Translations under genes and position numbers: made by a program
Origin: Treponema sp.
GTDB taxonomy: Bacteria; Spirochaetota; Spirochaetia; Treponematales; Treponemataceae
Direction: 5' to 3'
NCBI GenBank assembly: GCA_024400915.1
Contig: JAKSLX010000004.1
Location: 62,001-126,000, forward strand
Length of the DNA stretch: 64,000 bases
Part shown: one piece after another, positions 34,744-43,655 of the stretch
Layout: every line of letters starts with the position of its first letter
Numbering within the stretch: position 1 is the stretch's first letter
Notes under the pieces: model-generated
What the model was told of the DNA's origin: nothing
Database searches by the model: none
Seen by the model: the letters and a program-made list of their open reading frames with translations, nothing else

Positions 34744-36807
34744 CTAAATCTTAAACTTGCCAAGCTTATCCTGCATTACGCTGATGTTCTGCCTTGTTTC
34801 TGTTGCATGGTCAGCAACGCTCTGGGATGCAGTACTGATTTCCTGGGCACCGGCAGTCATTTCATCCATACTACCAAGGATGATGGAAGAAATCTGAGAA
34901 ACAGAATCCATATCTCTTGATACGGCAACAATTCCATCGTTAACTTCACGAGACATTTCGCTTACTTCAAGAGCCTGGTTTCTCATGTCGCTCAAGGCAC
35001 TGAAGATCTGGCGGGAAGCATTTTCCTGCTCGTTCATTGCGTTGTCGATTTCACGGATGATTGTGTCCGTAGAGTCAAGGTGAGTAACGATCTGGGCAAA
35101 GGCTGCCTGGCTGTCCTTTGAAAGGGAAACAACATCCTTGATGGAAGTAGAAATCTGTTTAAGTTCGGCATTAATGTTCTTTGACTGTGTACTTGATGTT
35201 TCTGCAAGCTTACGGATTTCATTTGCAACAACAGAGAATCCTTCGCCGGCTTTTCCTGCATGGGCAGCTTCGATGGCAGCATTCATGGCAAGAAGGTTTG
35301 TTTCGGATGCAATCTGAGCAATGATCTGGTTGGCCTGAATAAGCATCTTTGACTGTTCAGCAATTTCATTAACCTTTCCATCAACGTTTGCAAGCTTGTT
35401 CTTGCCGTCAGAAACAGTACTTCCAAGTTCGTTGAAGCTGTCTGCCATTCTGTGAACGGAATTAGTAACCGATGTAATGTTGCCGAGCATTTCCTCAATA
35501 GCAGCAGAAGATTCAGTAATGCCTGCAGACTGATTTTCAACAAGTTCAGAAAGAGCGCTCATGCTTGTAGATGATTTACCGAGAACTCCAGTTGTATTTG
35601 CAACTGCCTCAGACTGATTTTCAGACTGCTTCCTTACGCCCTGGATGTTAGCCATAATCTGGGCTGTAGCACTTGCAGACTGCTGAGCATTTGCACCGAG
35701 ACTCTGTCCGATTTCCGTAAGTGATCTCTGGGCAGCAGAAAGTTCCTCAACAATTGTCTGGAGCATGATGATGAAGGTATTTACGTTCTTTGAGATATCT
35801 GCAAATTCATCGTTTCCATTTACCGGAAGACGTATTGTAAGGTCAGCATCTCCTGAAGCAAGCCTTCGCATTGCACCGCCAACACTCTTGAGAGGTCTGA
35901 TAACCCTCATATAGATGATGAGGATGAGGATTGCAAGAAGAATGAGGACAAGAAGGATTGTCACGCTTACAAGAGGCTTAAAGATGATTGCTGAAACATG
36001 GTCAATGATGCCAAGTTCCTTTCCAAGCCAGAGTGTAGTAAGGAATTTTCCCTCATTGTTCTTCATAGGGAAATAGTAAACTACGTATTTCTTACCGCCG
36101 ATGGTAGTAACGCCAGAAAAATCATTGCCCTGTTCAGCTCTGCGGATTGGTTCAGGATCAGCAATCACGGAACCACGCATACCGGAAAGAGTTGTATAGG
36201 CACGGGTTGTGCCGTCAAAAATAGTATTGTCACAGCCTGTAAGGGACTTCATTCTTTCAACGAATTTCTGAGATGTAGCAGTTGCCATTCCAACAAGGAC
36301 ACCAGTTACATAGGAACCATGCTTGATTGGTACTGCACGGACAATCTTTACATCCTGCCCCATTTTTTCAACCTTGAGGACAGTATCGCCATTGAGAGCT
36401 CTGTTCAAAATTTCAGTCTTGTTGATAGACGAAGCCACACTGGCAGAATTGCAGAGATTGAGGTTTTCGTCATAGACAGTAAGGTCATCAACGTCAAAAC
36501 TCCTGCAGGCACTTTCAACAACAGTATCAACAAATTCTATTGGGAAAGATCCGAGTTCGCTGTAAATTGAATCAAGGGTACCAATAAGACTAGTCTGGAC
36601 TTTTACAAGATTATTTTCTTCAGTCTTGATTTCCCTAAGAAACAATTCAGAACTGTTTTCAAGTTCACCCTGAAAATAATCTTCAAGGCCTCTGTTCAAG
36701 AGTCTGGAAATCATCATAAACAATACTACGGAAAAGACTGCTAGCCCCAAAACAATAGTAGCAATCATGATCGTAGAAACCGACGATTTTCTTTTTTTAT
36801 TTGCCAT
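34744..36807 (-). CDS. Methyl-accepting chemotaxis protein
   Basis: 687 residues from ATG 36807, which has a GAAGGAG ribosome-binding site; the frame is open to 36900. Transmembrane helix 1 is about residues 12-34. A large periplasmic sensor of about 260 residues looks Cache-like (TVYDENLNLCNSASVAS and AVPIKHGSYVTGVLVGMA). Transmembrane helix 2 (VSVTILLVLILLAILILIIY) follows, then a HAMP domain. The signalling tip NLLAMNAAIEAAHAGKAGEG is intact. It should feed CheA/CheW. The ligand is unknown; no chemotaxis partner is nearby. Confidence 0.92.
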   Translation of the reverse strand: MANKKRKSSVSTIMIATIVLGLAVFSVVLFMMISRLLNRGLEDYFQGELENSSELFLREIKTEENNLVKVQTSLIGTLDSIYSELGSFPIEFVDTVVESACRSFDVDDLTVYDENLNLCNSASVASSINKTEILNRALNGDTVLKVEKMGQDVKIVRAVPIKHGSYVTGVLVGMATATSQKFVERMKSLTGCDNTIFDGTTRAYTTLSGMRGSVIADPEPIRRAEQGNDFSGVTTIGGKKYVVYYFPMKNNEGKFLTTLWLGKELGIIDHVSAIIFKPLVSVTILLVLILLAILILIIYMRVIRPLKSVGGAMRRLASGDADLTIRLPVNGNDEFADISKNVNTFIIMLQTIVEELSAAQRSLTEIGQSLGANAQQSASATAQIMANIQGVRKQSENQSEAVANTTGVLGKSSTSMSALSELVENQSAGITESSAAIEEMLGNITSVTNSVHRMADSFNELGSTVSDGKNKLANVDGKVNEIAEQSKMLIQANQIIAQIASETNLLAMNAAIEAAHAGKAGEGFSVVANEIRKLAETSSTQSKNINAELKQISTSIKDVVSLSKDSQAAFAQIVTHLDSTDTIIREIDNAMNEQENASRQIFSALSDMRNQALEVSEMSREVNDGIVAVSRDMDSVSQISSIILGSMDEMTAGAQEISTASQSVADHATETRQNISVMQDKLGKFKI

Positions 36808-37020
36808 AAAAACTCCTTCGACAAGCAATAGTAACTGATAAACAGAATTTATTATAACACCTATATCATGGAAATCAATTTTTAAGATTCTTTTAACCAA
36901 TTTTTAAATTCATGATTTTTCTTAATTCTCATGAAGAAGAAACCGATATTAGAAGAGTATCTCTAGGAATTTGATTTTTTAGGGGCTCCGGTAAGGAAAT
37001 AATTGTTTACGGTGGAAAAG

Positions 37021-38502
37021 ATGAACAAAAGGATTCTGAAATCACTATTAATTTATATAGTTCTTATTCATCCTGCAGTATTTTCGCAGAACTACATAGA
37101 GACATACGAAGTTACTGACTTCATGGAAAAGCCATACCATCCACAGCAGTACAAGCCTTATGCCGATGAGGAAATTGAAAGGGAGGCAGAAATGGTTGCC
37201 GCAGCCAACGGTCACGCCGCAAGGGAAAACGCAATCATGACTTCTTCCAGCTTTGTAAACTGGACAAAGAATACTTTTGTATCCGACGTTTCACTGGACG
37301 TTGAAAAAGCAGGAATCCCAATGCCAAGCGGAAAGGCTACATCGGTAAAAAAAATCGAAATGGATCTTCCAATACTCATCAAGGACCCGCTACTTTCGCT
37401 TTATGTTGATGATTCAAAAACACTCAACGACCTTGTACTTGACGGAACAATCACCCTTGAAAACGTAACAAGAATTGTAGACAAGGCTCAGAAAACTCCT
37501 TCAGTTTTTACGGACGGAGGAAGCTCACTCCTTACGAAACATTCCATTGACATAAGGGACATTTCTTCCAGTCTTGTAAAACATACCAAGCCATACAGGC
37601 AGGCACAGCCTATAGACAGCATTGCTTCACGCAGATATACAGGAATCGTGCTTGATGCCCGTGGAACAATGCCGGTTCATGGAGAATTTTCAAGCAGCAG
37701 AGTTTACCCTTGCCTCTTCCCAAAAATCTGGAACGAGGACATGGATCTTGTATACGAAAAAAACATGGTGATTCCCGAAAACGTAAAGAAGGAAGGAATC
37801 GTTCACTATTCAAGCAGTGATCTTATTGAAGATTACAACGGAAGGGTTGGAAAAGATCCCCTCTGGATTTCTGTAAAAAAAGTTTACGGAATCAACCGAT
37901 GCGATCCAGTGATTTCAAGGGAAGACTATCTTCGCATTGCATCGGTAAAGGAAAACCTTGATCTCCTTAAGAACGGGAAAGTTGTCCTGCTTTTGGACAA
38001 GGATCTTCTTGAACACAAGGTTGCAGCCCCTAACAAGGACAAGAACTACTACATTACATATCACAGACTTAAGAGATACTTCCTTGAAAAGAAAGTTCCG
38101 GACATTGGCCTTGCAGACATTCCGACCGGAATCCAGATTACAATGGACAACCTTAGGTTCGTTGCAGACTCTGCTGAACTTCTTGAAAGCGAAAAGCAGC
38201 GAATATCAATTATCGCTGACTCCCTTAAAAGAGCAACGGCTGGAGGCGACTACAGCATTCTTGTTGAAGGCCATACAGCCGATGTAAACAAGCCTACAGG
38301 CCAGATGAACCTTTCCGTTGAACGCGCACAGTCAATCGTAAACGCACTGGTGGACAGTGGCCTTAACAAGAGACTATTTACTTTCAAGGGATACGGCGGA
38401 ACAAAGCCTGCCGCAACCAACAGCACAGCAGAAGGTCGCGCAAAAAACAGGCGTGTAGAAATCATCATCATGCCAAAAGGCAGCTACCTTATGACAAAGT
38501 AG
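37021..38502 (+). CDS. OmpA-domain periplasmic/outer-membrane protein
   Basis: About 493 residues from ATG 37021, with GGTGG upstream; a TTG at 37003 is possible. Signal peptide to about residue 23 (HPAVFSQ). The N-terminal 350 residues match no family I recognise. The last 120 residues are an OmpA-like peptidoglycan-binding domain: ITMDNLRFVADSAELLESEK, SILVEGHTADV, LSVERAQSIVNAL and RAKNRRVEIIIM. It probably ties the cell wall to an envelope structure. Confidence 0.82.
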   Translation: MNKRILKSLLIYIVLIHPAVFSQNYIETYEVTDFMEKPYHPQQYKPYADEEIEREAEMVAAANGHAARENAIMTSSSFVNWTKNTFVSDVSLDVEKAGIPMPSGKATSVKKIEMDLPILIKDPLLSLYVDDSKTLNDLVLDGTITLENVTRIVDKAQKTPSVFTDGGSSLLTKHSIDIRDISSSLVKHTKPYRQAQPIDSIASRRYTGIVLDARGTMPVHGEFSSSRVYPCLFPKIWNEDMDLVYEKNMVIPENVKKEGIVHYSSSDLIEDYNGRVGKDPLWISVKKVYGINRCDPVISREDYLRIASVKENLDLLKNGKVVLLLDKDLLEHKVAAPNKDKNYYITYHRLKRYFLEKKVPDIGLADIPTGIQITMDNLRFVADSAELLESEKQRISIIADSLKRATAGGDYSILVEGHTADVNKPTGQMNLSVERAQSIVNALVDSGLNKRLFTFKGYGGTKPAATNSTAEGRAKNRRVEIIIMPKGSYLMTK

Positions 38503-38517
38503 AGTGCTGCGCACTCT
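38501..38517. repeat. Perfect hairpin after the OmpA gene
   Basis: AGAGTGC and GCACTCT around TGC, beginning 1 nt before the stop codon ends. No T run. Confidence 0.45.
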
Positions 38518-38518
38518 A

Positions 38519-38578
38519 GCAAGAATTGTTTTGTCCGCGTCCGCGTACATTTTGCTTTGCAAAAACAACAATTCTTGC
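38519..38578. repeat. GCAAGAATTGTT long inverted repeat
   Basis: 12-bp arms GCAAGAATTGTT (38519-38530) and AACAATTCTTGC (38567-38578) around 36 nt. It shares the CAAGAATT core with the hairpins at 284 and 30266. It lies between the convergent OmpA and purN genes and may act as a bidirectional terminator. Confidence 0.5.
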
Positions 38579-38595
38579 ATTTGAATGGGGAAAAA

Positions 38596-39219
38596 TTAAG
38601 GCTGAGTTGCAAGGACAATTGTGCCTTCTACTATTGCTTCGTGCTCCTTTGGAGCAATGCGGGCATAAAGGGTGTCTACTGTATCACCTGGCATTACCGG
38701 AACACTTTTCTGAACTATGATTTTTCCCGTATCACAGCCGCCGTCTACATAGTGGACGGTACAGCCGCTTTCCTTTTCTCCTGCAGCAAGAACAGCTTCG
38801 TGAACATTGTGTCCCCACATCCCTACGCCACCGAATTTTGGAAGCAAGGCAGGATGAAGATTGATGATCCTGTTCCTGTATTCATCAATGATGTTTCCGG
38901 TAAGTACTGAAAGATAACCGGCAAGAACAATTCCTTCCACACCGCGAGCCTTGCACTCGGCAAGAATGGCATCCGACACGGCAATGTTCTTTTCTTCACG
39001 GCTTGCAGCCTGAGCCTGTTCCTTTCCCATAACGGCAAAAGGACTTTTGATTACACAGTCAATGCCGGCATTTTTTGCACGCTCAATGCTGTAGGCAGTT
39101 TTTGTGCTGGAAATGACAACATCGATTCTATACGGACAATCGGCATGGCTCCTTTCGTAGTCAATGAGGGCCTGAAGGTTTGTTCCTCCGCCCGAAACAA
39201 GCACGGCAATTTTTTTCAT
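38596..39219 (-). CDS. purN: Phosphoribosylglycinamide formyltransferase
   Basis: 207 residues. Signatures are the N-terminal KIAVLVSGGGTNLQALID, the catalytic Asn/His segment RIINLHPALLPKFGG, and HYVDGGCDTGKIIVQ with the catalytic Asp. It transfers a formyl group from 10-formyl-THF to GAR, the third step of purine synthesis. An extra insert around residues 65-80 (MGKEQAQAASREEKN) is notable. The gene starts 17 nt after the stop of an outer-membrane barrel gene and is probably co-transcribed with it. A GAGG ribosome-binding site is present. Confidence 0.93.
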   Translation of the reverse strand: MKKIAVLVSGGGTNLQALIDYERSHADCPYRIDVVISSTKTAYSIERAKNAGIDCVIKSPFAVMGKEQAQAASREEKNIAVSDAILAECKARGVEGIVLAGYLSVLTGNIIDEYRNRIINLHPALLPKFGGVGMWGHNVHEAVLAAGEKESGCTVHYVDGGCDTGKIIVQKSVPVMPGDTVDTLYARIAPKEHEAIVEGTIVLATQP

Positions 39220-39236
39220 ACAACAATCCTCGATTA

Positions 39237-40118
39237 TTACAGTCTTACTCTGAATGAAAGGGTTCCGCTAAATGCCTTTGAATCATCAGCATGGGCAACA
39301 TCAACCATACCTGTCAAAGTTGTCTGGAACACAAAGAAATCAAGTCCACATCCCAAATAGAGCTGTGTCTGCAAATTACCAAAATCAAATCCGTCGGAAG
39401 AACTTGTACCGCTGTCCTTGATTCCTGAACCAAGGTCCCACTTCCAGTCCACATTATGTGACGAAACCATAAACCTTGCGCCTGCAAATGGTGTCACGAA
39501 AAGAATGCTTTTTGAAACCTGAACCGTAGTGTAGATGCTGTGAATTCCAGCATCAAAATTCACTTCCGAATCCCTCTTGCTGTATCCAAAATTGATTCCG
39601 TTGTAGAGATAACCGAGACCAACAGAAAGTCCAGGGCAGGCAATTCCATCTTCAAGAAGCGCATACCTTACATCAACACCGAAAGTTGAAAAACCAAGAG
39701 AAATGTCGCTCACATTGATATTTGGAGTTTTAAGGAAAACAAAACCAACATCAAAAGGAAGAATGACACCACCAAGGCGGATATCTCCGGAAGCAGAAGG
39801 AAGATACATTGTATCGTTTACTCCACCGGCGCTAAGATCAAGCTCATCAAAGATTTTAACAAGAGCTGAAGTATCGGCTTTAATGATGGCACCGTTGACA
39901 CCTGCACCAAAATGCGGAATTGCCGTAGGAAAAATTTTTCCAATGAAGGCATCGGCATAAATGTTCTGCATACCGCTTACCTGAGGAAGTGCAGATGCAA
40001 AAGATTTTCCAAGGTCATCAAAATTACTGCTGATCTTTGCCTTGTCCGGAGTTGAGCCTGCAAAAACAGAAGCGGCAAAAGCAAGTGACAAAATAAAAGT
40101 AGAAACAATTTTCTTCAT
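39237..40118 (-). CDS. Putative outer-membrane beta-barrel protein
   Basis: About 293 residues from ATG 40118, with GGGAG and TATAAT both close upstream. Signal peptide cleaved after VFAG (residue about 20). The mature protein has alternating strands with aromatic girdles (GVDVRYALLEDG, LSVGLGYLYNGINFGYS and VTPFAGARFMVSS) and ends in LSFRVRL. That terminal pattern resembles, but does not exactly match, the aromatic ending recognised by BamA. Similar in design to the UPF0164 barrel but not obviously homologous. Function unknown. Confidence 0.65.
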   Translation of the reverse strand: MKKIVSTFILSLAFAASVFAGSTPDKAKISSNFDDLGKSFASALPQVSGMQNIYADAFIGKIFPTAIPHFGAGVNGAIIKADTSALVKIFDELDLSAGGVNDTMYLPSASGDIRLGGVILPFDVGFVFLKTPNINVSDISLGFSTFGVDVRYALLEDGIACPGLSVGLGYLYNGINFGYSKRDSEVNFDAGIHSIYTTVQVSKSILFVTPFAGARFMVSSHNVDWKWDLGSGIKDSGTSSSDGFDFGNLQTQLYLGCGLDFFVFQTTLTGMVDVAHADDSKAFSGTLSFRVRL

Positions 40119-40230
40119 ACTGATTATAATTCTCCCATAAAAAAAAGAGGCCATTCAATAAGCATGCATTGCGCCGGTTTAGCTTAAATTCATACTTTTG
40201 GAATAGCCCTCATAAAATTTATATTATGAC

Positions 40231-41340
40231 TTAGTCGATGAACTGAGTCATTTCCTTGCTACCCTTGAAGTCGCCCTTGATTGCCTTGTCTGTGTGGCCA
40301 ACATAGCCGATTTCATAGGCAACCATATCTTCAATTCCAGCCTTGTGGTATTTCTTTGCATTCTTGTTGAACATCTTCATGATAGCTTCTGCATCCTTCT
40401 TGCTTACTGCAAGAACAAGACCGATACCCATATTGAATGTGTTGAACATGTTCTTTGGATCAGCACCCTTCTTTACGAGGATGTCAAAGATTTCTGGAAC
40501 CTTCCAGCTGTCTTTCTTGATCATAGAACAAAGCTGCTTCTTTCCTTCTGGAGCATGCTGATACATACGTGGAAGGTTTTCATAGAATCCGCCGCCTGTA
40601 ACATGAACCATACCGTGAACACTGCCAGGGAACTTCTTGAGAACTTCCATAACCGGCTTAACATAGATGCGGGTTGGTGTAAGGAGAACGTCACCGATCT
40701 TCTTGTCCTTTCCACCAATCTTTACGATTTCATTGAAATTCTTAACAAGCTTTCTGATGAGCGAGTATCCGTTTGAGTGTGGACCTGTTGAAGAAAGACC
40801 GATGAGAACATCGCCTTCCTTGATCTTTTTTCCGTCGATAACGTCAACCTTGTCCACAACGCCAACACCAAATCCAGCAAGGTCATATTTTCCGTCATCA
40901 TAGAAACCAGGCATTTCTGCTGTTTCACCACCAAGGAGAGCACAGCCAGTTTCAAGACATCCGTCTGTAACGCCCTTAACGAGTTCACCTGCAACTTTTG
41001 CATCAAGCTTTCCGCAGGCAATGTAATCAAGGAAGAAGTTTGTCTGAACACCTGAACAAAGGATGTCGTTAACGCTCATGGCAACGCAGTCGATACCAAC
41101 TGTGTCATACTTTTTCATCTGGAATGCAATGTCGAGCTTTGTACCAACACCGTCAGTTCCGCTTACCATGATAGGGTTTTTCATTCCCTTTGGAATTGCA
41201 AACATACCGTTGAATGCACCAAGTTCTGTAAGCTGGCCTGGGATACGGGCACGCTGTGACTGAACCTTATACTTGTCTACAGCCTTGTAACCTTCGTTAA
41301 CATCAACACCTGCATTCTTGTAATCAACAACTTTAGCCAT
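40231..41340 (-). CDS. purM: Phosphoribosylformylglycinamidine cyclo-ligase
   Basis: About 369 residues from ATG 41340, which has an AAGGAG ribosome-binding site; the frame is open to 41361. Family signatures are MVSGTDGVGTKLDIAF, DCVAMSVNDILCSGVQTNFFLDYIA split around the metal site, CALLGGETAEMPGFY and GLSSTGPHSNGYSLIRKL. The ATP-dependent enzyme makes AIR from FGAM, the fifth step of purine synthesis. It stands alone; purN and purE are elsewhere in the window, each next to envelope or transport genes. Confidence 0.94.
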   Translation of the reverse strand: MAKVVDYKNAGVDVNEGYKAVDKYKVQSQRARIPGQLTELGAFNGMFAIPKGMKNPIMVSGTDGVGTKLDIAFQMKKYDTVGIDCVAMSVNDILCSGVQTNFFLDYIACGKLDAKVAGELVKGVTDGCLETGCALLGGETAEMPGFYDDGKYDLAGFGVGVVDKVDVIDGKKIKEGDVLIGLSSTGPHSNGYSLIRKLVKNFNEIVKIGGKDKKIGDVLLTPTRIYVKPVMEVLKKFPGSVHGMVHVTGGGFYENLPRMYQHAPEGKKQLCSMIKKDSWKVPEIFDILVKKGADPKNMFNTFNMGIGLVLAVSKKDAEAIMKMFNKNAKKYHKAGIEDMVAYEIGYVGHTDKAIKGDFKGSKEMTQFID

Positions 41341-41516
41341 GAGATACTCCTTGCTAAACATAAATGAATTGGATTGCTAAAACATAGCATATTAAAAATA
41401 AAATTGAAAGTAGGATTATGGGGAATGACAAAATGATAAATTAAACTGCTGTATTTGTTTTAAATACTTATCACAACCATTTCTTCTGGAACAAAGAAAA
41501 ATTTTATTAGGACAAA

Positions 41517-43568
41517 TCAGTCCGTAATGACAAGCACAACATAACACTTTTCGTAGAGGCTTGTAGAATCAGGGTTTTCTTTTTCACCGGTAAACTCTAT
41601 TTCATAAAGTCCGTTCACCCATTTTGCATCATTCAAATTCAAAGAAACATTAAATCCCAAACCGATATTATAGACTGAAGAATATGAATATACCTCATTG
41701 TTTGACGCATCGAAAATTTTAGCCTGCATCTTGCTAAAGTTTTTTTCTCCAGAAGGAACCAACAACTTAAAATCAAACCTTGTTCCAGAAGTTCTGCTTA
41801 CAGTCACCATTGCACGCTTTGAATCAGCCACAGCAGCAACACTATCCTGGCTTACGTCATCAATATACCAATTAATCCAGTTAGATAAAAGTCTGTAAGA
41901 ATTGCCTGTTGGAGTTCCCGAAGGATCTTCAACATATTCTGCATAAAGAGTCAGATTATCTGGAAGTTTGTAATAAGCAAGGGAACCTACGGTTTTATCA
42001 TAATAACGGGTAGAACTGTTGCCATCAACAGAACTGTTCCAATATCGGAAAACCTTTACTTCCTTTCTAAGGTCGTCATCATCAGATGAATCGTCATAGC
42101 CTGCACCATTCCATAAAGATGGTCCGACCCACCATGAATATTCGGGCAAATCATTTTGATTAGGTGTCATCTGAGTAAAATATGTAAGTTTGGAAGTTGA
42201 AACTCTCAAACCAGACTTTGGCTCGTAGCTTCCACCAACAAAATTGTAAGTGATACGGCCACGATGAATGCAGTTTGAATTACGGGATCCATCGCCATAG
42301 TCTTCTCCAAAATAAGAAAGGAGATCTTTGTCTAAATCCTCCGGTATTTCCGTTTTGGAAGAAGGAAGCTTTACATTTACCCAGTCCGATTCACCAAAAG
42401 TATTTACGGCACGAATTCTTGCCTGATATTGAACACCAAGCTTTGCATACACTGAAAATCTAGAGTTGTTTGCATTGGTTGAACCACTAATATATTCAGG
42501 ATGCTCGAGATATGTTTTTCCATACGAGACAGAATTTCTTATTTTTGAAGATTCGTTCCAATAACCATCTTCCCAATCTATACCTACATTTACTTCAGCA
42601 AGCTGAAGCTCAAAATTAGTTTCGTTATTTGCATTGTCATCCCAGTTAAAGTGAAGCTTAAAAGTTCCATCATGTTCAGAACTGTCTTCTGAGCCTGTGT
42701 AATATGTTGCATAAAAATTTGAAGGAGCTTCAGGTTTTTTACCCATCACGTTTGGAACATATACAGGATCTATTTTTTCAATTTGAGACTGACCGGCTGC
42801 TATAACAATTGTATCAGTCCAAATTCCCTTTAGGATTCCGGAAGAATTGTAAAAATCAAGTTCAAACAAATAGGTGCCGGGAACAAAAGGTCCGGCACTG
42901 TAACTTCCCTCGTATCTATCAGTTTCTGAAATGTTATGAACATTAAGATTTCTGAGGGAATCTGTAATTTCTTCTCCAGACAAAATATATTTTAGGCTGC
43001 CGTGTACTTGATAGGCACCATCGTCATCAACAGGCAAAGGCCAATTATCAGTACCGTTGGAAAGAATTACATCAAAATTTGCATAGCCACCAGTTGTGAG
43101 GTTACTTATAGACATTGTAAATGTCGCACTTGCTGCAGAATGGGTTAAATCAGCCGCAGCGTTACCAATTAAAATTGCATTACTGTGAACAGCATCTATG
43201 GCAGTTATTGGAGTTTCTCCTTTTCTCAAGGCAAAAACCGTAAGATTCCAATAACATGGACTGAGCAGCATTGAAAAACTTCCACTGCTTGAATCGAGTG
43301 GAACAGAAGTTATCGGGAATTCACCGTTTGCAGAATTAACCCCATACATGTAGAAGTCATAGTCGCTGAACCTTTTTACCTTGCCATCAACAATAGTACG
43401 GACATTTTCACCGATTTCACTGCACTCGAGCTGCCCATACAAGGCATTTTCTGCATAACCTGTTTTTGAATTGTCAATTACCACAGCATCATTGGCCATG
43501 GAACATGATAAGAAAGTAAAGACAAAAATGAGGATTGTGCATGCAAAAAAAGCGGATAATTTTTTCAT
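41517..43568 (-). CDS. Large lipoprotein, paralogue C of a three-gene family
   Basis: 683 residues. The lipobox is FLSCSM, with Cys22. The domain order is shared with the next two genes: an N-terminal beta domain, VYVPNVMGKKPEAPSNF, then a fibronectin-III-like module (FNWDDNANNETNFELQLAEV to QARIRAVNTFGESDWVNV), an ITYNFVGGS segment like bacterial surface repeats, and a C-terminal beta domain ending WVNGLYEIEFTGE. It is the shortest and most diverged copy. It follows the 43656 gene after a hairpin, so its expression may be partly uncoupled. An AAGGAGG/AAAGGA ribosome-binding region is present. Surface display or polysaccharide binding is inference. Confidence 0.75.
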   Translation of the reverse strand: MKKLSAFFACTILIFVFTFLSCSMANDAVVIDNSKTGYAENALYGQLECSEIGENVRTIVDGKVKRFSDYDFYMYGVNSANGEFPITSVPLDSSSGSFSMLLSPCYWNLTVFALRKGETPITAIDAVHSNAILIGNAAADLTHSAASATFTMSISNLTTGGYANFDVILSNGTDNWPLPVDDDGAYQVHGSLKYILSGEEITDSLRNLNVHNISETDRYEGSYSAGPFVPGTYLFELDFYNSSGILKGIWTDTIVIAAGQSQIEKIDPVYVPNVMGKKPEAPSNFYATYYTGSEDSSEHDGTFKLHFNWDDNANNETNFELQLAEVNVGIDWEDGYWNESSKIRNSVSYGKTYLEHPEYISGSTNANNSRFSVYAKLGVQYQARIRAVNTFGESDWVNVKLPSSKTEIPEDLDKDLLSYFGEDYGDGSRNSNCIHRGRITYNFVGGSYEPKSGLRVSTSKLTYFTQMTPNQNDLPEYSWWVGPSLWNGAGYDDSSDDDDLRKEVKVFRYWNSSVDGNSSTRYYDKTVGSLAYYKLPDNLTLYAEYVEDPSGTPTGNSYRLLSNWINWYIDDVSQDSVAAVADSKRAMVTVSRTSGTRFDFKLLVPSGEKNFSKMQAKIFDASNNEVYSYSSVYNIGLGFNVSLNLNDAKWVNGLYEIEFTGEKENPDSTSLYEKCYVVLVITD

Positions 43569-43607
43569 TTTTGTCCTTTACCTCCTTATTAAAAGATTTG
43601 AAACACA

Positions 43608-43637
43608 GAAAACAAGGGATTAAATTCCCTTGTTTTC
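43608..43637 (-). terminator. Intercistronic hairpin between lipoprotein paralogues B and C
   Basis: GAAAACAAGGGA and TCCCTTGTTTTC, a perfect 12-bp stem with a 6-nt loop, 18 nt after the stop of the 43656 gene. The T tract is weak, so it may be an attenuating terminator. Confidence 0.6.
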
Positions 43638-43655
43638 ATAGTATCGGCTGGAAAA

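Noticed and set aside
35998..36570. 190-residue open frame opposite the chemoreceptor sensor domain
   Set aside because: Shadow frame; no motif or start signal.
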